In this document: positions 1-8,714 of the stretch, in pieces | Layout: every line of letters starts with the position of its first letter | Position numbering within the stretch: the stretch's first letter is position 1 | Origin: Companilactobacillus alimentarius DSM 20249 | GTDB lineage: Bacteria; Bacillota; Bacilli; Lactobacillales; Lactobacillaceae | Direction: 5' to 3' | Length of the DNA: 64,000 nt | Assembly: GCF_002849895.1 (NCBI RefSeq) | Contig: NZ_CP018867.1 | Coordinates: forward strand, 1,550,001 to 1,614,000 | Position numbers and translations under genes: made by a program | Notes under the pieces: generated by a model | The model's input: only the letters and a program-made list of their open reading frames with translations | The model's database searches: none | Told to the model about the DNA's origin: nothing

Positions 1-390
1 CCCAACTTTAATTCTTCTGCAGTAACGTGCTACATATCCGGCAACAAATCCAGCTACTAATGCTCCTAAAAATCCAGCATTAATATTGGATGCCAATTGA
101 CCACCAATGAATCCGGCACCAAGCGCTGGTTTATCACCGATAGCATAGGCAACATAACCAGCAATAACTAAGTTTACTAAACCAATTCCTATCCAACCTA
201 CTTGATTAATTTGATAAAGGATATGGAAGAAACCTTCTGCACTCTTATACTTGGTAAGATCATTGACACCAAAAACCATACCAATTAATTGTGGAATACC
301 AACAATCATCGCACCACCAATAACGGTAGGAATCATGTAGGAAATACCACTCATTAAATATCCTTTCCAATCAGATAGTAGCTTTTTCAT
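1..390 (-). CDS. PTS fructose-family EIIC, partial (N-terminal 130 residues)
   Basis: This is the membrane permease subunit of a fructose-family PTS, cut by the left edge; 130 codons are visible from the ATG at 390. The N-terminus is amphipathic (MKKLLSDWKGYLMSGISYM) and is followed by Gly-rich hydrophobic segments typical of EIIC, including a stretch ending in GALVAGFVAGYVARY. It lies 4 nt after the EIIB stop, so EIIA, EIIB and EIIC form one operon with separate polypeptides. The family imports and phosphorylates fructose, mannitol or related sugars; the real substrate cannot be read from the fragment. Confidence 0.85.
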   Translation of the reverse strand, partial: MKKLLSDWKGYLMSGISYMIPTVIGGAMIVGIPQLIGMVFGVNDLTKYKSAEGFFHILYQINQVGWIGIGLVNLVIAGYVAYAIGDKPALGAGFIGGQLASNINAGFLGALVAGFVAGYVARYCRRIKVG

Positions 391-394
391 GAGC

Positions 395-715
395 TTATGC
401 CCCCTCTACAGTCGAAACACATTTTTTAAGTACTGCTTTTGGCGCTTTTATACAGACATTAATATCAACTCTTAGAACTTTTTTACCTTTAAACCGATCC
501 ATTCCAGTAATCTTTTGATCAGATGCAATCAAAATAAAATCAGCGGCATCTGCTTCATCCTGAGTAATGGCATTAACAGGCCCCATCGAACCTTGTTGTT
601 CCATCTTGACGTTATATCCTAATTCTTTTCCTGCTTTCTCTAAGGCTTTAGCAGCCATAGGTGTATGTGCCAGTCCTGCTGGACATGCTGAAATTCCTAC
701 AATATTTGCCATCAT
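395..715 (-). CDS. PTS fructose-family EIIB
   Basis: This is a 106-residue cytoplasmic phosphotransfer subunit. It starts with the fructose-EIIB signature ISACPAGLAHT, which places the phosphocysteine at residue 11. Its ATG overlaps the EIIA stop by 4 nt (ATGA), which indicates translational coupling. The length matches a single EIIB domain (about 100 residues), so this is a split PTS and not an EIIABC fusion. It receives phosphate from the upstream EIIA and passes it to sugar bound to the downstream EIIC. Confidence 0.9.
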   Translation of the reverse strand: MMANIVGISACPAGLAHTPMAAKALEKAGKELGYNVKMEQQGSMGPVNAITQDEADAADFILIASDQKITGMDRFKGKKVLRVDINVCIKAPKAVLKKCVSTVEGA

Positions 716-1167
716 ACATTTACCCCAATCTTTTCAGTTATATAATTTGAAATTTTTTGAGAATCATTCAATTTCCTAATTTCTTTTTTAAAATCATCTT
801 CTAAAAGTGCCGTAGCTAAATTTGATAACATTTTTAAATGAGTTGTGCCTACGCCACTTTCAGGAACCATAAGTGCAAAAATATCTGTTACTGGTTTATC
901 ATCATATGTTTTCCACGCTATTGGATTATTAGTTCTAACATAGATAATTTGTGCAGATTTAACATCGTCTGTTTTAGCATGTGGAATTGCAAAACCCTCT
1001 TGTAGCCCAGTAGAATAATCTGCTTCTCTTTTTATAAACGAATCATATAAATCCTCGGCTGAATCTGTATAACCAAGTGCCTCACACTTATTAGAAATAA
1101 AGTGCAATAAATCATCACGATCTGATACACTAATATTTAATAAAATATTCTTTGCTGGTATCTCCAT
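712..1167 (-). CDS. PTS fructose/mannitol-family EIIA
   Basis: This 151-residue protein has the EIIA-2 (fructose/mannitol) fold. The motif GFAIPHAKTD places the phosphorylated histidine at residue 63. It accepts phosphate from HPr and passes it to EIIB. It is the first gene of the operon; a strong AGGAGG precedes the ATG at 1167. About 80 nt further upstream lies a 9-bp inverted repeat (ATTTCCAAC-N3-GTTGGAAAT) that is a candidate operator. No regulator gene is adjacent inside the window. Confidence 0.92.
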   Translation of the reverse strand: MEIPAKNILLNISVSDRDDLLHFISNKCEALGYTDSAEDLYDSFIKREADYSTGLQEGFAIPHAKTDDVKSAQIIYVRTNNPIAWKTYDDKPVTDIFALMVPESGVGTTHLKMLSNLATALLEDDFKKEIRKLNDSQKISNYITEKIGVNV

Positions 1168-1249
1168 TAGATATCCTCCTTTCGTTCGTCTCTTGTAACC
1201 CCTTACATTTATTATTCTAGTAGGATTTATTTTTTTGTAACTCTAACCA

Positions 1250-1270
1250 ATTTCCAACAAAGTTGGAAAT
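1250..1270. promoter_or_regulatory. Inverted repeat upstream of the EIIA-EIIB-EIIC operon (candidate operator)
   Basis: ATTTCCAAC and GTTGGAAAT are perfect inverted copies separated by AAA, and a further TTGGAAA half lies near 1282. The position, about 80 nt before the EIIA start, suits an operator. The binding protein is unknown. Confidence 0.5.
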
Positions 1271-1301
1271 CAATTTTTATATTGGAAACATTACTTAAAA
1301 C

Positions 1302-1352
1302 AACAAAAAATAGGGACACTACTAAGCATTTCAACCTAGCAGTATCCCTATT
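1302..1352 (-). terminator. Intrinsic terminator after the cellobiose-type PTS / TIM-barrel operon
   Basis: The arms 1309-1324 and 1337-1352 form a long stem with two mismatches. On the minus strand it is followed by six T residues. It ends transcription from the gene at 1367-2296. Confidence 0.8.
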
Positions 1353-1366
1353 AATTTAAATTTTTA

Positions 1367-2296
1367 TTATCTATTGATTGAGCGTGACATTCTAGAAATG
1401 GCATGCCTTTCGCCACGGATAGCTTTACTCAAAGCAAAGATGTTTTCAAATGGTGATTGAATTCCCCAAGCAGCATCCCCGATATGTTGAATATCAACGC
1501 CGTCTATCTTATTTCTAACAGCAATATTTTCAATATAACTACTACCTGAGCCTTCTTGACTAGTTCCAATTGTACTCATTACCAAAGCGCCTTTAGCGTG
1601 AGCTAATTTGACTACTTCCTTCATCTCAGAATCATCAAACTCTGGTACCGTTCCTACGGCGGGAACTAAGATCACGTCTGCACCTGCTTCTAGAAAGGCT
1701 TTCACTGACTCTGGACTGACAACCGGTTCGTCCACTCCGGCACCATGCATTTTACCTGCAATAATTAAACCAGTGAAGTTCTTCTTGGCAACTTTAATAT
1801 TATTAGCAATTTGAGCATTCGTTACTCCTGTACCGGGATTACCTGTCAATACAACGAAGTTAAAGCCTAACTTTTCAGCTTCTTGCAACGTCTTTTCACT
1901 GGCCATTCGACCTTCAGATATAACTAGACGGTCTTCAGCCATTTTGGCATGTGGATCAACTGGTTCTAGATTAACTCCGATTGGTCGACCAACTAATTTC
2001 TGCAAACGATGAATACTTTCACCATCGTGATGTGCTTTAGCAGTTAAGAGCGTCTCCTCCCCAGGATATAGTCCTAGAATAATTGGATTCAAAACATCTA
2101 AACCATTGAGCAAAATCAAATCAGCGCCAAAGGCTGCCGCAATTTCAGAGGTTGTGATTCCATCTCCTGGTTCATGCATGACTACATTTTCACTTAAAAC
2201 TACACGTCCTTCACTGGCTTTGATACTTTGCTTCAACTCAGCACCATTCATCGCCAGCATGTCGCTAGTATTTGCACTAATCAATCGTTTAACCAT
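1367..2296 (-). CDS. TIM-barrel-like protein of unknown function linked to a cellobiose-type PTS
   Basis: I do not recognise a defined function for this 309-residue cytoplasmic protein. The sequence suggests a phosphate-binding (beta/alpha)8 barrel: repeated hydrophobic strands end in Gly/Asp loops, for example GLIIAGKMHGAG near residue 180 and GADVILVPAVGTVPEF near 205-220. An early acidic loop reads HEPGDGITTSEIAAAFGAD. It has no signal peptide and no membrane segment. It lies 23 nt downstream of the PTS EIIC and shares its cre-controlled promoter and terminator. Co-transcription suggests it processes the phosphorylated sugar made by that PTS, but this is inference from context only. Confidence 0.75.
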   Translation of the reverse strand: MVKRLISANTSDMLAMNGAELKQSIKASEGRVVLSENVVMHEPGDGITTSEIAAAFGADLILLNGLDVLNPIILGLYPGEETLLTAKAHHDGESIHRLQKLVGRPIGVNLEPVDPHAKMAEDRLVISEGRMASEKTLQEAEKLGFNFVVLTGNPGTGVTNAQIANNIKVAKKNFTGLIIAGKMHGAGVDEPVVSPESVKAFLEAGADVILVPAVGTVPEFDDSEMKEVVKLAHAKGALVMSTIGTSQEGSGSSYIENIAVRNKIDGVDIQHIGDAAWGIQSPFENIFALSKAIRGERHAISRMSRSINR

Positions 2297-2319
2297 ATTT
2301 GAAAATATCTCCTTTAAAA

Positions 2320-3666
2320 TTAAGCTTCTTTAATTTTTCCAGCTTCTTCTTCTTTTTGCTTTCTGTTCAATGTCATCATAAATGGCAAGTAGATCAAAAC
2401 ATCAAGTACAACATTTATTAATTGAATTAATGAACCTGTCCAACTATTAGTAGCTAAGAATCCAGAAATAATTGGTGGTATTGTCCAAGGAACAACGGCT
2501 CCATTACATAATGGTACAAAGCCAATCTTCATGGCAATATATGTTGTTATAGCATTAATCATTGGAGCTACAATAAATGGAAATACCAAAGTTACATTCA
2601 AAACAACTGGCAAACCAAACATTGTAGGCTCGTTAATATTGAAAATACCTGGTGTAATGGTCAAAGGTCCTAAGACCTTTGCTTGTTCACTGGCACGTTT
2701 CATCATGATCAAAATACCAATACTGAAAACAAGTCCAATAGTGGCACCGCCACCACCCATGTAGACGAAATTATCCATGAATGGTTGAGCAATAATATGA
2801 CCACCATGTGCTAGATCAAGATGTCCTGCTTGGAACAAGACACGATTAGCATCAGTATTCATTAACCAAATAGGTGAAATAATTGGGTTGATAACATTTC
2901 CACCGTGAATACCGACAAACCAGAACAAACTATTAAGCAAGATGGCAACTAATGTACCGCCTAGAGTATCGCCTAATAATCCTAGTGGCTTTGATAAAAT
3001 ATGTAGTAATAGTTCGTGAATATTGCCTAGCCCAGACCATGTCATGATTGCATAGATAGCACCAAAAATAGTGATGATCACAGCACCAGGAATTAAGGCA
3101 CTGAAACTCTTAGCAACTGCAGGTGGTACTGTTTCAGGCATTTTAATTTGAATATCTCTATTAATAAACCACTGGAAAATATATCCAGTAAGTAATCCTA
3201 ACAAAATGGCAACGAACAAGCCTTGACTTCCTAAGAATCCATAAGGCATTCCCTCTAAGGGAACTTTGTCACCACTCATAATGCTTGGCGTTACAACAAA
3301 GAAAGCTGAAACGGCAATAATACCGGCCGATTTACCATCAGTCTTATATTGTTCAGCATAACTGGATGCTATACCAAACGCTGCAACTAGACCGATAAGT
3401 CCAAAGGACCCATTGACAATCTTAGTAAAAATGGCAGAAATTGTTACTTTATTGATAGCAGTTGTAGCCAACCAATTTGTCCACATTGGTAGTGGAAAAC
3501 TGTTAGCAATCATAAAAATAGAACCGATAATGATAAGGGGCATTGCAATGGCAATACCATCACGGATCGCAATTAATGGTTTCATTTGACCCATTTTTAT
3601 TGCGATCGGCATTAGATGTTTCTCGACAGCGGCTGCGAAGCCTCCGTCTTTTTTATTATTAGCCAT
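2320..3666 (-). CDS. PTS lactose/cellobiose-family EIIC permease
   Basis: This 448-residue integral membrane protein carries the features of the CelB-type EIIC family. A cytoplasmic N-terminus (KMGQMKPLIAIRDG) is followed by about ten hydrophobic segments and the loop WFVGIHGGNVINPI. A second family motif, FNINEPTMFGLPVV, binds substrate in known homologues. The family transports beta-glucosides, chitobiose or similar disaccharides. No cognate EIIA or EIIB of this family and no phospho-beta-glucosidase lies nearby, so it must borrow its partners from elsewhere. A perfect cre sits just downstream of the predicted -10, so glucose repression through CcpA is likely. Confidence 0.9.
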   Translation of the reverse strand: MANNKKDGGFAAAVEKHLMPIAIKMGQMKPLIAIRDGIAIAMPLIIIGSIFMIANSFPLPMWTNWLATTAINKVTISAIFTKIVNGSFGLIGLVAAFGIASSYAEQYKTDGKSAGIIAVSAFFVVTPSIMSGDKVPLEGMPYGFLGSQGLFVAILLGLLTGYIFQWFINRDIQIKMPETVPPAVAKSFSALIPGAVIITIFGAIYAIMTWSGLGNIHELLLHILSKPLGLLGDTLGGTLVAILLNSLFWFVGIHGGNVINPIISPIWLMNTDANRVLFQAGHLDLAHGGHIIAQPFMDNFVYMGGGGATIGLVFSIGILIMMKRASEQAKVLGPLTITPGIFNINEPTMFGLPVVLNVTLVFPFIVAPMINAITTYIAMKIGFVPLCNGAVVPWTIPPIISGFLATNSWTGSLIQLINVVLDVLIYLPFMMTLNRKQKEEEAGKIKEA

Positions 3667-3688
3667 AATATTTACTTCCTCAAAATTA

Positions 3689-3704
3689 TTGTAACCGGTT
3701 ACAA
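3689..3704. promoter_or_regulatory. cre (CcpA operator), perfect palindrome
   Basis: TTGTAACCGGTTACAA is a 16-bp perfect palindrome. Its inner 14 bases match the cre consensus TGWAANCGNTNWCA at every defined position. It lies between the -10 box and the start of the EIIC gene, a position where CcpA blocks transcription. A local LacI-family repressor could also use it. Confidence 0.8.
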
Positions 3705-3708
3705 ATAG

Positions 3709-3737
3709 AACATAACACGTCGGTATAGTCCAATCAA
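3709..3737 (-). promoter_or_regulatory. Promoter of the cellobiose-type PTS operon
   Basis: On the minus strand TTGATT (3732-3737) is separated by 17 nt from TATGTT (3709-3714). The cre at 3689-3704 follows directly. Confidence 0.6.
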
Positions 3738-3813
3738 TGATTATCTGTTTTTTTGAAAAAAATAAATTTTGTGCTTTTCAAATATAATATCTTGACTAAA
3801 GTATTTTTTGCAC

Positions 3814-3846
3814 AAAAAAAGAAGTGCTATATAACGATAGCACTTC
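3814..3846 (-). terminator. Intrinsic terminator downstream of the NmrA-like reductase
   Basis: A 10-bp perfect stem (GAAGTGCTAT at 3821-3830 with 3837-3846) has a 6-nt loop. On the minus strand it is followed by seven T residues. It lies about 107 nt past the stop of the 3954-4601 gene. Confidence 0.75.
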
Positions 3847-3953
3847 AATATTATCAGTCTTTACAGACTTATTAGCTAAAAATTATCATAACGCATGTAA
3901 CTTGTTTTTTTATATGTGACACAGATGAAAATAAAGATATTTTTATCAATTTA

Positions 3954-4601
3954 TTAATACCAAGCAGGCTTGTCACCATCGGTATTAGGCTTATTGACAC
4001 CAATTGATTCCCGTTTAAATTTATCAGGATCTTGCGAAATATCCACAACGATTTGAGCAATTGATCTTCTGGAAACCTCAGTTCCCTTAAAGTCTTCACC
4101 CTTTTGAGTGATTTCATAATCAACTTCTGGCTTATCAGTTAACCAAGCTGGACGAATAATCGTATAATCCAAGTCAGAATTCTCAATAACCTTAGCTGCG
4201 GCTGCGTAATTTGTTATGTAATCGCCCAAGGTCTTCTTATTCCATTCACCAAACTTACCAGGTACTTCGTCATAAATACCTAATGTTGAAATCCAGACTA
4301 GACGAGTCTTACTTTCGGCATGCATTGCTTCAATTACCGCTTTAGCTTGAGCAGTAATGTTAGCGCCAGCCAAATTAGCGTAGACTAAATCGACATCTTT
4401 CATAGATCTAATTAAATTTTGAACATCAGTGGCGTCACCTTCGATGGCTTCGGTCAATTTATCGTGTGAATTGACAAAATCCTCCAAACGCTTGGCATCT
4501 CGAAGGTATAATTTCAAACTAGTATCAGTTGTATCAACAAAAATATGTTCTGCCAAATGAGCAATCTTCCCATTGGCACCTAAAATTAAAACTTTAGACA
4601 T
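3954..4601 (-). CDS. NmrA-like NAD(P)-binding reductase family protein
   Basis: This 215-residue protein is a small atypical SDR of the NmrA/NAD(P)H-binding type. Its N-terminus MSKVLILGANGKIA is the Gly-rich dinucleotide-binding loop, and ISTLGIYDEVPGKFGEWN is a family-conserved mid-region. It lacks the classical YxxxK pair. The substrate is unknown; relatives act as quinone or flavin reductases or as redox sensors. A clear paralogue lies at 31408-32046 with the same GIYDEV-GKFG core and the same C-terminal KP-Y ending. It is divergent from the MarR gene at 4749, which may regulate it. Confidence 0.8.
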   Translation of the reverse strand: MSKVLILGANGKIAHLAEHIFVDTTDTSLKLYLRDAKRLEDFVNSHDKLTEAIEGDATDVQNLIRSMKDVDLVYANLAGANITAQAKAVIEAMHAESKTRLVWISTLGIYDEVPGKFGEWNKKTLGDYITNYAAAAKVIENSDLDYTIIRPAWLTDKPEVDYEITQKGEDFKGTEVSRRSIAQIVVDISQDPDKFKRESIGVNKPNTDGDKPAWY

Positions 4602-4635
4602 TTGTTCTTCCCCCTGTTTTTAGTTTCCATAGTCC

Positions 4636-4664
4636 AATATAGAAGTCTTCTGAAATTATTACAA
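4636..4664 (-). promoter_or_regulatory. Promoter of the NmrA-like reductase gene
   Basis: On the minus strand TTGTAA (4659-4664) and TATATT (4636-4641) are separated by 17 nt. On the plus strand, TATAAT at 4711-4716 is the likely -10 of the divergent MarR gene, so the two promoters face away from each other across a short shared region. Confidence 0.55.
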
Positions 4665-4748
4665 AAAATACTTCTCGTCAGACCTGAATCTATCGTAACA
4701 ACTTAGATGGTATAATTATGATGTAATATTTGATAAGGAGGATCTTCT

Positions 4749-5168
4749 ATGCCCAGCGATGTTGCCCATTTAATCAAAGTCGCCTCAAATGAAATTTCTC
4801 GTGGTATCAATACCTTTGCTCATAAATATGGCTTAACTGGAACTCAAGTACAAATAATCCATTACTTAAGCGAGAGTACGGATAACATCTATCAAAAGGA
4901 TATTGAAAAAGAATTTAATATCCGCCGTCCAACGGCTACCAATATTTTGAAGACAATGGAAAAAGATGATTTAATCACACGTTTGTCAGTTACAAGCGAT
5001 TCACGTTTGAAAAAAATCGTCTTGTCTGATAAATCCAAAGTAATGGAACAGCCTATTGACCAATTTATGAGCGAGAATAATCAAAAGATTCTATCGACTT
5101 TAGGAACCCTTGAGCGGCGTAGTTTCGTTCGGGCATTGAAGAAGATCCCCCAAAAATTAAAAAAGTGA
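4749..5168 (+). CDS. MarR-family transcriptional regulator
   Basis: This 139-residue winged-helix protein shows the MarR pattern. An N-terminal dimerisation helix is followed by the HTH (KDIEKEFNIRRPTATNILKTME, residues about 54-75) and a wing with the Arg-rich DSRLKKIVLSD turn. AAGGAG lies 8 nt before the ATG. It starts a two-gene operon with the nucleoside hydrolase (13-nt gap) and is divergent from the NmrA-like reductase. Its likely targets are its own operon and the divergent reductase gene. The effector cannot be inferred. Confidence 0.88.
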   Translation: MPSDVAHLIKVASNEISRGINTFAHKYGLTGTQVQIIHYLSESTDNIYQKDIEKEFNIRRPTATNILKTMEKDDLITRLSVTSDSRLKKIVLSDKSKVMEQPIDQFMSENNQKILSTLGTLERRSFVRALKKIPQKLKK

Positions 5169-5181
5169 GGTACGTATATTA

Positions 5182-6120
5182 ATGACAAAAGTAATTATGG
5201 ATTGTGACCCCGGTATCGATGATGCCATAGCTTTAACCGTTTTACTTGCACATCAAACAAAGGCTGATTTAATCGGTGTTACAACCGTCGGTGGCAATGT
5301 AAAATTAGATTATGTAACTAAGAATGCTAAGAAACTTTTGACATTCCTCGGATCACACGCCGAACTCGCTTCTGGACAAGCAACTCCACTCGTTAAAGAA
5401 ATTGAAACAGCTGGCGAGATCCACGGTAAAACTGGGATGGATGGCTACGATTTTCCAAAAGACAGCCAAAATTATCCATTAACCAGCACCAATGCCGTTA
5501 CATATATGTACGACCGTATCTCCAAGAGTGATGAAAAAGTTAACATCGTCGCAACCGCACCCCTAACGAATATTGCCTTGTTACTAAAGACATTCCCAGA
5601 CGTCAAAGAAAACATTGAACACATCTATATCATGGGAGGTTCTACCTTGCAAGGAAACATCACATTAGCCGCAGAGTTTAACGCCTATGTTGACCCTGAA
5701 GCAATGGATATCGTCTTTAACTCCAAGATTCCTATCACACTATCTGGACTCAATTTAACTGAAAATAAAGCCTATCTTACAATGGATGAAATTGGCAGAA
5801 TTAAAGATTTAGGACCCGTCGGCGTTATGGCCAGCTCAATTTTAGACTTTTACGCTAAAGCTGAATTGGAAAAAGGCATGACAAAGATTCCAATTCACGA
5901 CGCCTGTGCAGTTATCAGCTTGATTGCTCCCGAATTATTTACTAAGAGTACTAATTACTCAATGGACGTTTCTTTAAGCAATGATCAGTATCGTGGAATG
6001 ACTTACCCTGACCGTCGAACTGACGCTCCACACAAAAACAGTATCAAAGTTCTTGAAGACGTTGATCGTGAAGCATTTGTAAAGTTCTTGTTTGATTCCA
6101 TTCAAAGCTATGATAAGTAA
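5182..6120 (+). CDS. Nucleoside hydrolase (inosine-uridine preferring family)
   Basis: This 312-residue cytoplasmic enzyme hydrolyses ribonucleosides to base and ribose. The N-terminal MDCDPGIDDAIAL motif provides the aspartates that bind catalytic Ca2+, and IPIHDACAV near residue 237 supplies the later catalytic His/Asp pair. IYIMGGS in the middle is also conserved. The length is normal for the family. The exact base preference cannot be predicted. It is translated from the MarR operon and ends at a strong bidirectional terminator. Confidence 0.93.
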   Translation: MTKVIMDCDPGIDDAIALTVLLAHQTKADLIGVTTVGGNVKLDYVTKNAKKLLTFLGSHAELASGQATPLVKEIETAGEIHGKTGMDGYDFPKDSQNYPLTSTNAVTYMYDRISKSDEKVNIVATAPLTNIALLLKTFPDVKENIEHIYIMGGSTLQGNITLAAEFNAYVDPEAMDIVFNSKIPITLSGLNLTENKAYLTMDEIGRIKDLGPVGVMASSILDFYAKAELEKGMTKIPIHDACAVISLIAPELFTKSTNYSMDVSLSNDQYRGMTYPDRRTDAPHKNSIKVLEDVDREAFVKFLFDSIQSYDK

Positions 6121-6135
6121 AATATCCTTACCTTC

Positions 6136-6170
6136 AAAAAGGACCATCAATTAATTGATGGTCCTTTTTT
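6136..6170. terminator. Bidirectional intrinsic terminator
   Basis: The segment 6136-6169 is a perfect 17-bp inverted repeat with T runs on either strand. It separates the nucleoside hydrolase (plus) from the convergent ROK gene (minus). Confidence 0.9.
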
Positions 6171-6195
6171 TCGTGAAATACACACACAGACTTTT

Positions 6196-7119
6196 TTATA
6201 CAATACTTCTCTTATTCTGCATATTTTCATCAGCCTCCAGTAACCAATGATAAAGTGCACCATACAAGTTAGCATCATTCTTAAATTTACTATCACTAAT
6301 TTTAGGTCTCAGTAAAGTTGTTTTTATAATTGGTAAACCATTTCTAATTTTATCGAATTCTTTATTAATGGTCTCGGTAACTATAACTTGCGATGAAATA
6401 CCGCCGCCTATAACATAGCAATCTAAATCTAAAATTCCCTGTATATTATGAATTAAGACAGCAATGTTACGACAATAATCTTCAAATATAGGCATAATAT
6501 CACGATTATTCTTATTTATTTCTGAAAAAACCGCTTTACCATCATCAAGATCATCTAATCCTAATTTTCTCGCAATCTTATTGATCATTTTCACAGCGGA
6601 ACCAGAACTACCCTCCAAGTTCTCGTAAGAAATATCCTCATTTTTATTTAAGAGAAAACTAATCTCTCCGGCTTGCGAATGAGTTCCATAGAATAATTGA
6701 TGATTCAAAATCAATCCACCACCAACGCCAGTTCCAAGTACAATGGCTGCACCATTAGATATATCTTTTAAATTTCCTAGCCAAAGTTCTGCCAATGCCG
6801 CTGCTTTACCATCATTTTCTATACTGATAGGCACGCTGCATCTAAATAAATTGCTTAGAGAAAGTCCATTTAGAAACGGCAAACTTCCTCCCCCATGAAT
6901 AACGTTCTTTTCATGTTCAATCCTACCAGGAATACTGAAAGCTACACCTCTTATAATTTTAGAATAATGATCTATCACTCTTTGAATTTTAATAATAAAG
7001 TCATTCAAATTATGTGGAGACTTTATAGAATTTTTTTCCAAAAGTTTTCCAGTTCGATCTATTAAACCATATTTTATATTCGTACCGCCTACGTCTAAAG
7101 CTAGATATTTACTTGTCAT
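6196..7119 (-). CDS. ROK-family sugar kinase
   Basis: This 307-residue protein has the ROK N-terminal ATP-binding motif LALDVGGTNIKYGLID and the second phosphate motif VLGTGVGGGLI. ENDGKAAALAE carries the catalytic Asp. The usual zinc motif CxCGxxGC is absent, as in beta-glucoside kinase and some glucokinase-like ROK members. No HTH precedes it, so it is a kinase and not a repressor. It is the last gene of an operon behind the GH78-like enzyme (9-nt gap) and the MFS transporter, and probably phosphorylates a sugar released by that hydrolase. Confidence 0.85.
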   Translation of the reverse strand: MTSKYLALDVGGTNIKYGLIDRTGKLLEKNSIKSPHNLNDFIIKIQRVIDHYSKIIRGVAFSIPGRIEHEKNVIHGGGSLPFLNGLSLSNLFRCSVPISIENDGKAAALAELWLGNLKDISNGAAIVLGTGVGGGLILNHQLFYGTHSQAGEISFLLNKNEDISYENLEGSSGSAVKMINKIARKLGLDDLDDGKAVFSEINKNNRDIMPIFEDYCRNIAVLIHNIQGILDLDCYVIGGGISSQVIVTETINKEFDKIRNGLPIIKTTLLRPKISDSKFKNDANLYGALYHWLLEADENMQNKRSIV

Positions 7120-7128
7120 TTATAAAAC

Positions 7129-8712
7129 CTATTTAACTAAATACTTTCTAATCAAATATGTTGGTGTACAACTCCAAGCATGACAGTAACTATTGATTAC
7201 TGGACTACCATATGGCGAGAAGTTTGGATCTTCTGGCTCAAATGCTTCCCAGAATGTATCAGCACCTAAATCAACCATCTTTCCCCAATAGCTCTTAATA
7301 AGTTCAACACCATCATTCTTATGCCCGGATTCAAACAAAGCTAAAGCAATATGATGATACATATATGGCGTAGCAATTCCAGTAACTGGAAATAATTCTT
7401 CAACCGATTTTGTCATTAATTCATTATTTTCATCATCATTTAGTACATGAGCAATTACCATCCAAACTTGACTGGCAATGTTTACTTCTCTATCAGGACC
7501 ACTTATAAATAGTCCTTTATTACTATCAAATAGTTCATCTTTTGCGGCCTTAGATAAATCATCAATAATCCTCTTATATTTATTAATATCATTATCTTGT
7601 TTTTGTTCCGCTAATGCAACGAACTGTTTCAATACATAAATCAGGATTGCCTGTCCAGAAGCTTGCTTATCAATATCATTCGACCAATCGACAAATACCG
7701 GCCAATCTTCATTCATTTTTAAAATATTATCTGTTCCGATTTCCTTTAATGCTAATTCAATTTCCTTTTTGGCCACTGGATATAAATCATCTAATATAGA
7801 TTGATCTTTAAAATTATCGAAATAATCTTTTAATACAGAAATAAAGAACAGGCTATAATCATACATAAAAGTATCATCTGGAATTGACTCAGGCTTTGTG
7901 AATACATTTGCAGAAATCTTACCTTCTTCAGTAGTCATTCCTCCAAATAAGTAGAGACATCTCTTAACTAATTCTTGATTATTGAACGTGGCATAATTAG
8001 CCAAAGCTTGAAGTCTTAAATCACCTAACCATAATCTGTGATCACGTTTAGGGCCATCTTCAAAGACTTCCTGCATACAATCTTGAAGTGTTTTAATGCT
8101 TACTTGGTCAATTTTCTTAAGCATTGGATCATCAATCTCAACTTTTGGCACATCCTTAACTGAAACAGCACTTTCTGTTGTTACTTCAGGATTACTAAAA
8201 CTAATCTGCCATTTTGGTGATGTATCCTTTACTTCTATTTCAACATATCTAAATGAATAGCGGCGTGGCATTTTTAAAGTAGTTGGTAAAACATCCAAAT
8301 GAACATATTCTTCAGCAATCCATGAACTACTCAACCAGCCATCATATGTACTTGAATCCACTCCTATTTCTGCCGGTGTCTCTGCAAATGTTAAATGAAG
8401 ATATGCGGGTGCATCCATAGGTGAGCCGACAGAATTCAAATCAATTTTGAAATGCCCTACTGCATGATTGCCAAAATCCAAAACCAACCTTTGACCCTTC
8501 TTGAATGAATAATCAGATAACCTTTCTATCTTCTTATCACTTTTAATGGCTTTAAATCCATTCATCGCGTTCTTATCAGAAATAATATCAACAATTTTAA
8601 CTGGATGAATTTTCTCATGCTTTAGCTCAGGGATATTTTCATCCGCCTTTTTTAATAAATTTTTATTATGATTGAATTTAACTCCATTATTAATTTGAAA
8701 TGTAAATGCCAT
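7129..8712 (-). CDS. GH78-like alpha-L-rhamnosidase family protein, short form
   Basis: This is a 527-residue protein with no signal peptide. A beta-rich N-terminal region (LVLDFGNHAVGHFKIDL near residue 75) precedes an (alpha/alpha)6 domain. The domain starts with the GH78 signature EDGPKRDHRLWLGDLR near residue 220, which holds the acid residues of the active site. The C-terminal region has WEAFEPEDPNFSPYG and SYCHAWSCTPTYLI, both typical of the family. Most GH78 enzymes are longer (over 800 residues). Position between an MFS importer and a ROK kinase suggests intracellular cleavage of an imported glycoside; rhamnose as the released sugar is an inference. Confidence 0.82.
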   Translation of the reverse strand: MAFTFQINNGVKFNHNKNLLKKADENIPELKHEKIHPVKIVDIISDKNAMNGFKAIKSDKKIERLSDYSFKKGQRLVLDFGNHAVGHFKIDLNSVGSPMDAPAYLHLTFAETPAEIGVDSSTYDGWLSSSWIAEEYVHLDVLPTTLKMPRRYSFRYVEIEVKDTSPKWQISFSNPEVTTESAVSVKDVPKVEIDDPMLKKIDQVSIKTLQDCMQEVFEDGPKRDHRLWLGDLRLQALANYATFNNQELVKRCLYLFGGMTTEEGKISANVFTKPESIPDDTFMYDYSLFFISVLKDYFDNFKDQSILDDLYPVAKKEIELALKEIGTDNILKMNEDWPVFVDWSNDIDKQASGQAILIYVLKQFVALAEQKQDNDINKYKRIIDDLSKAAKDELFDSNKGLFISGPDREVNIASQVWMVIAHVLNDDENNELMTKSVEELFPVTGIATPYMYHHIALALFESGHKNDGVELIKSYWGKMVDLGADTFWEAFEPEDPNFSPYGSPVINSYCHAWSCTPTYLIRKYLVK

Positions 8713-8714
8713 AA

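Noticed and set aside
3872..4123. An 83-residue minus-strand protein overlapping the end of the NmrA-like gene.
   Set aside because: It lies mostly in an alternative frame of a conserved gene and has no ribosome site.
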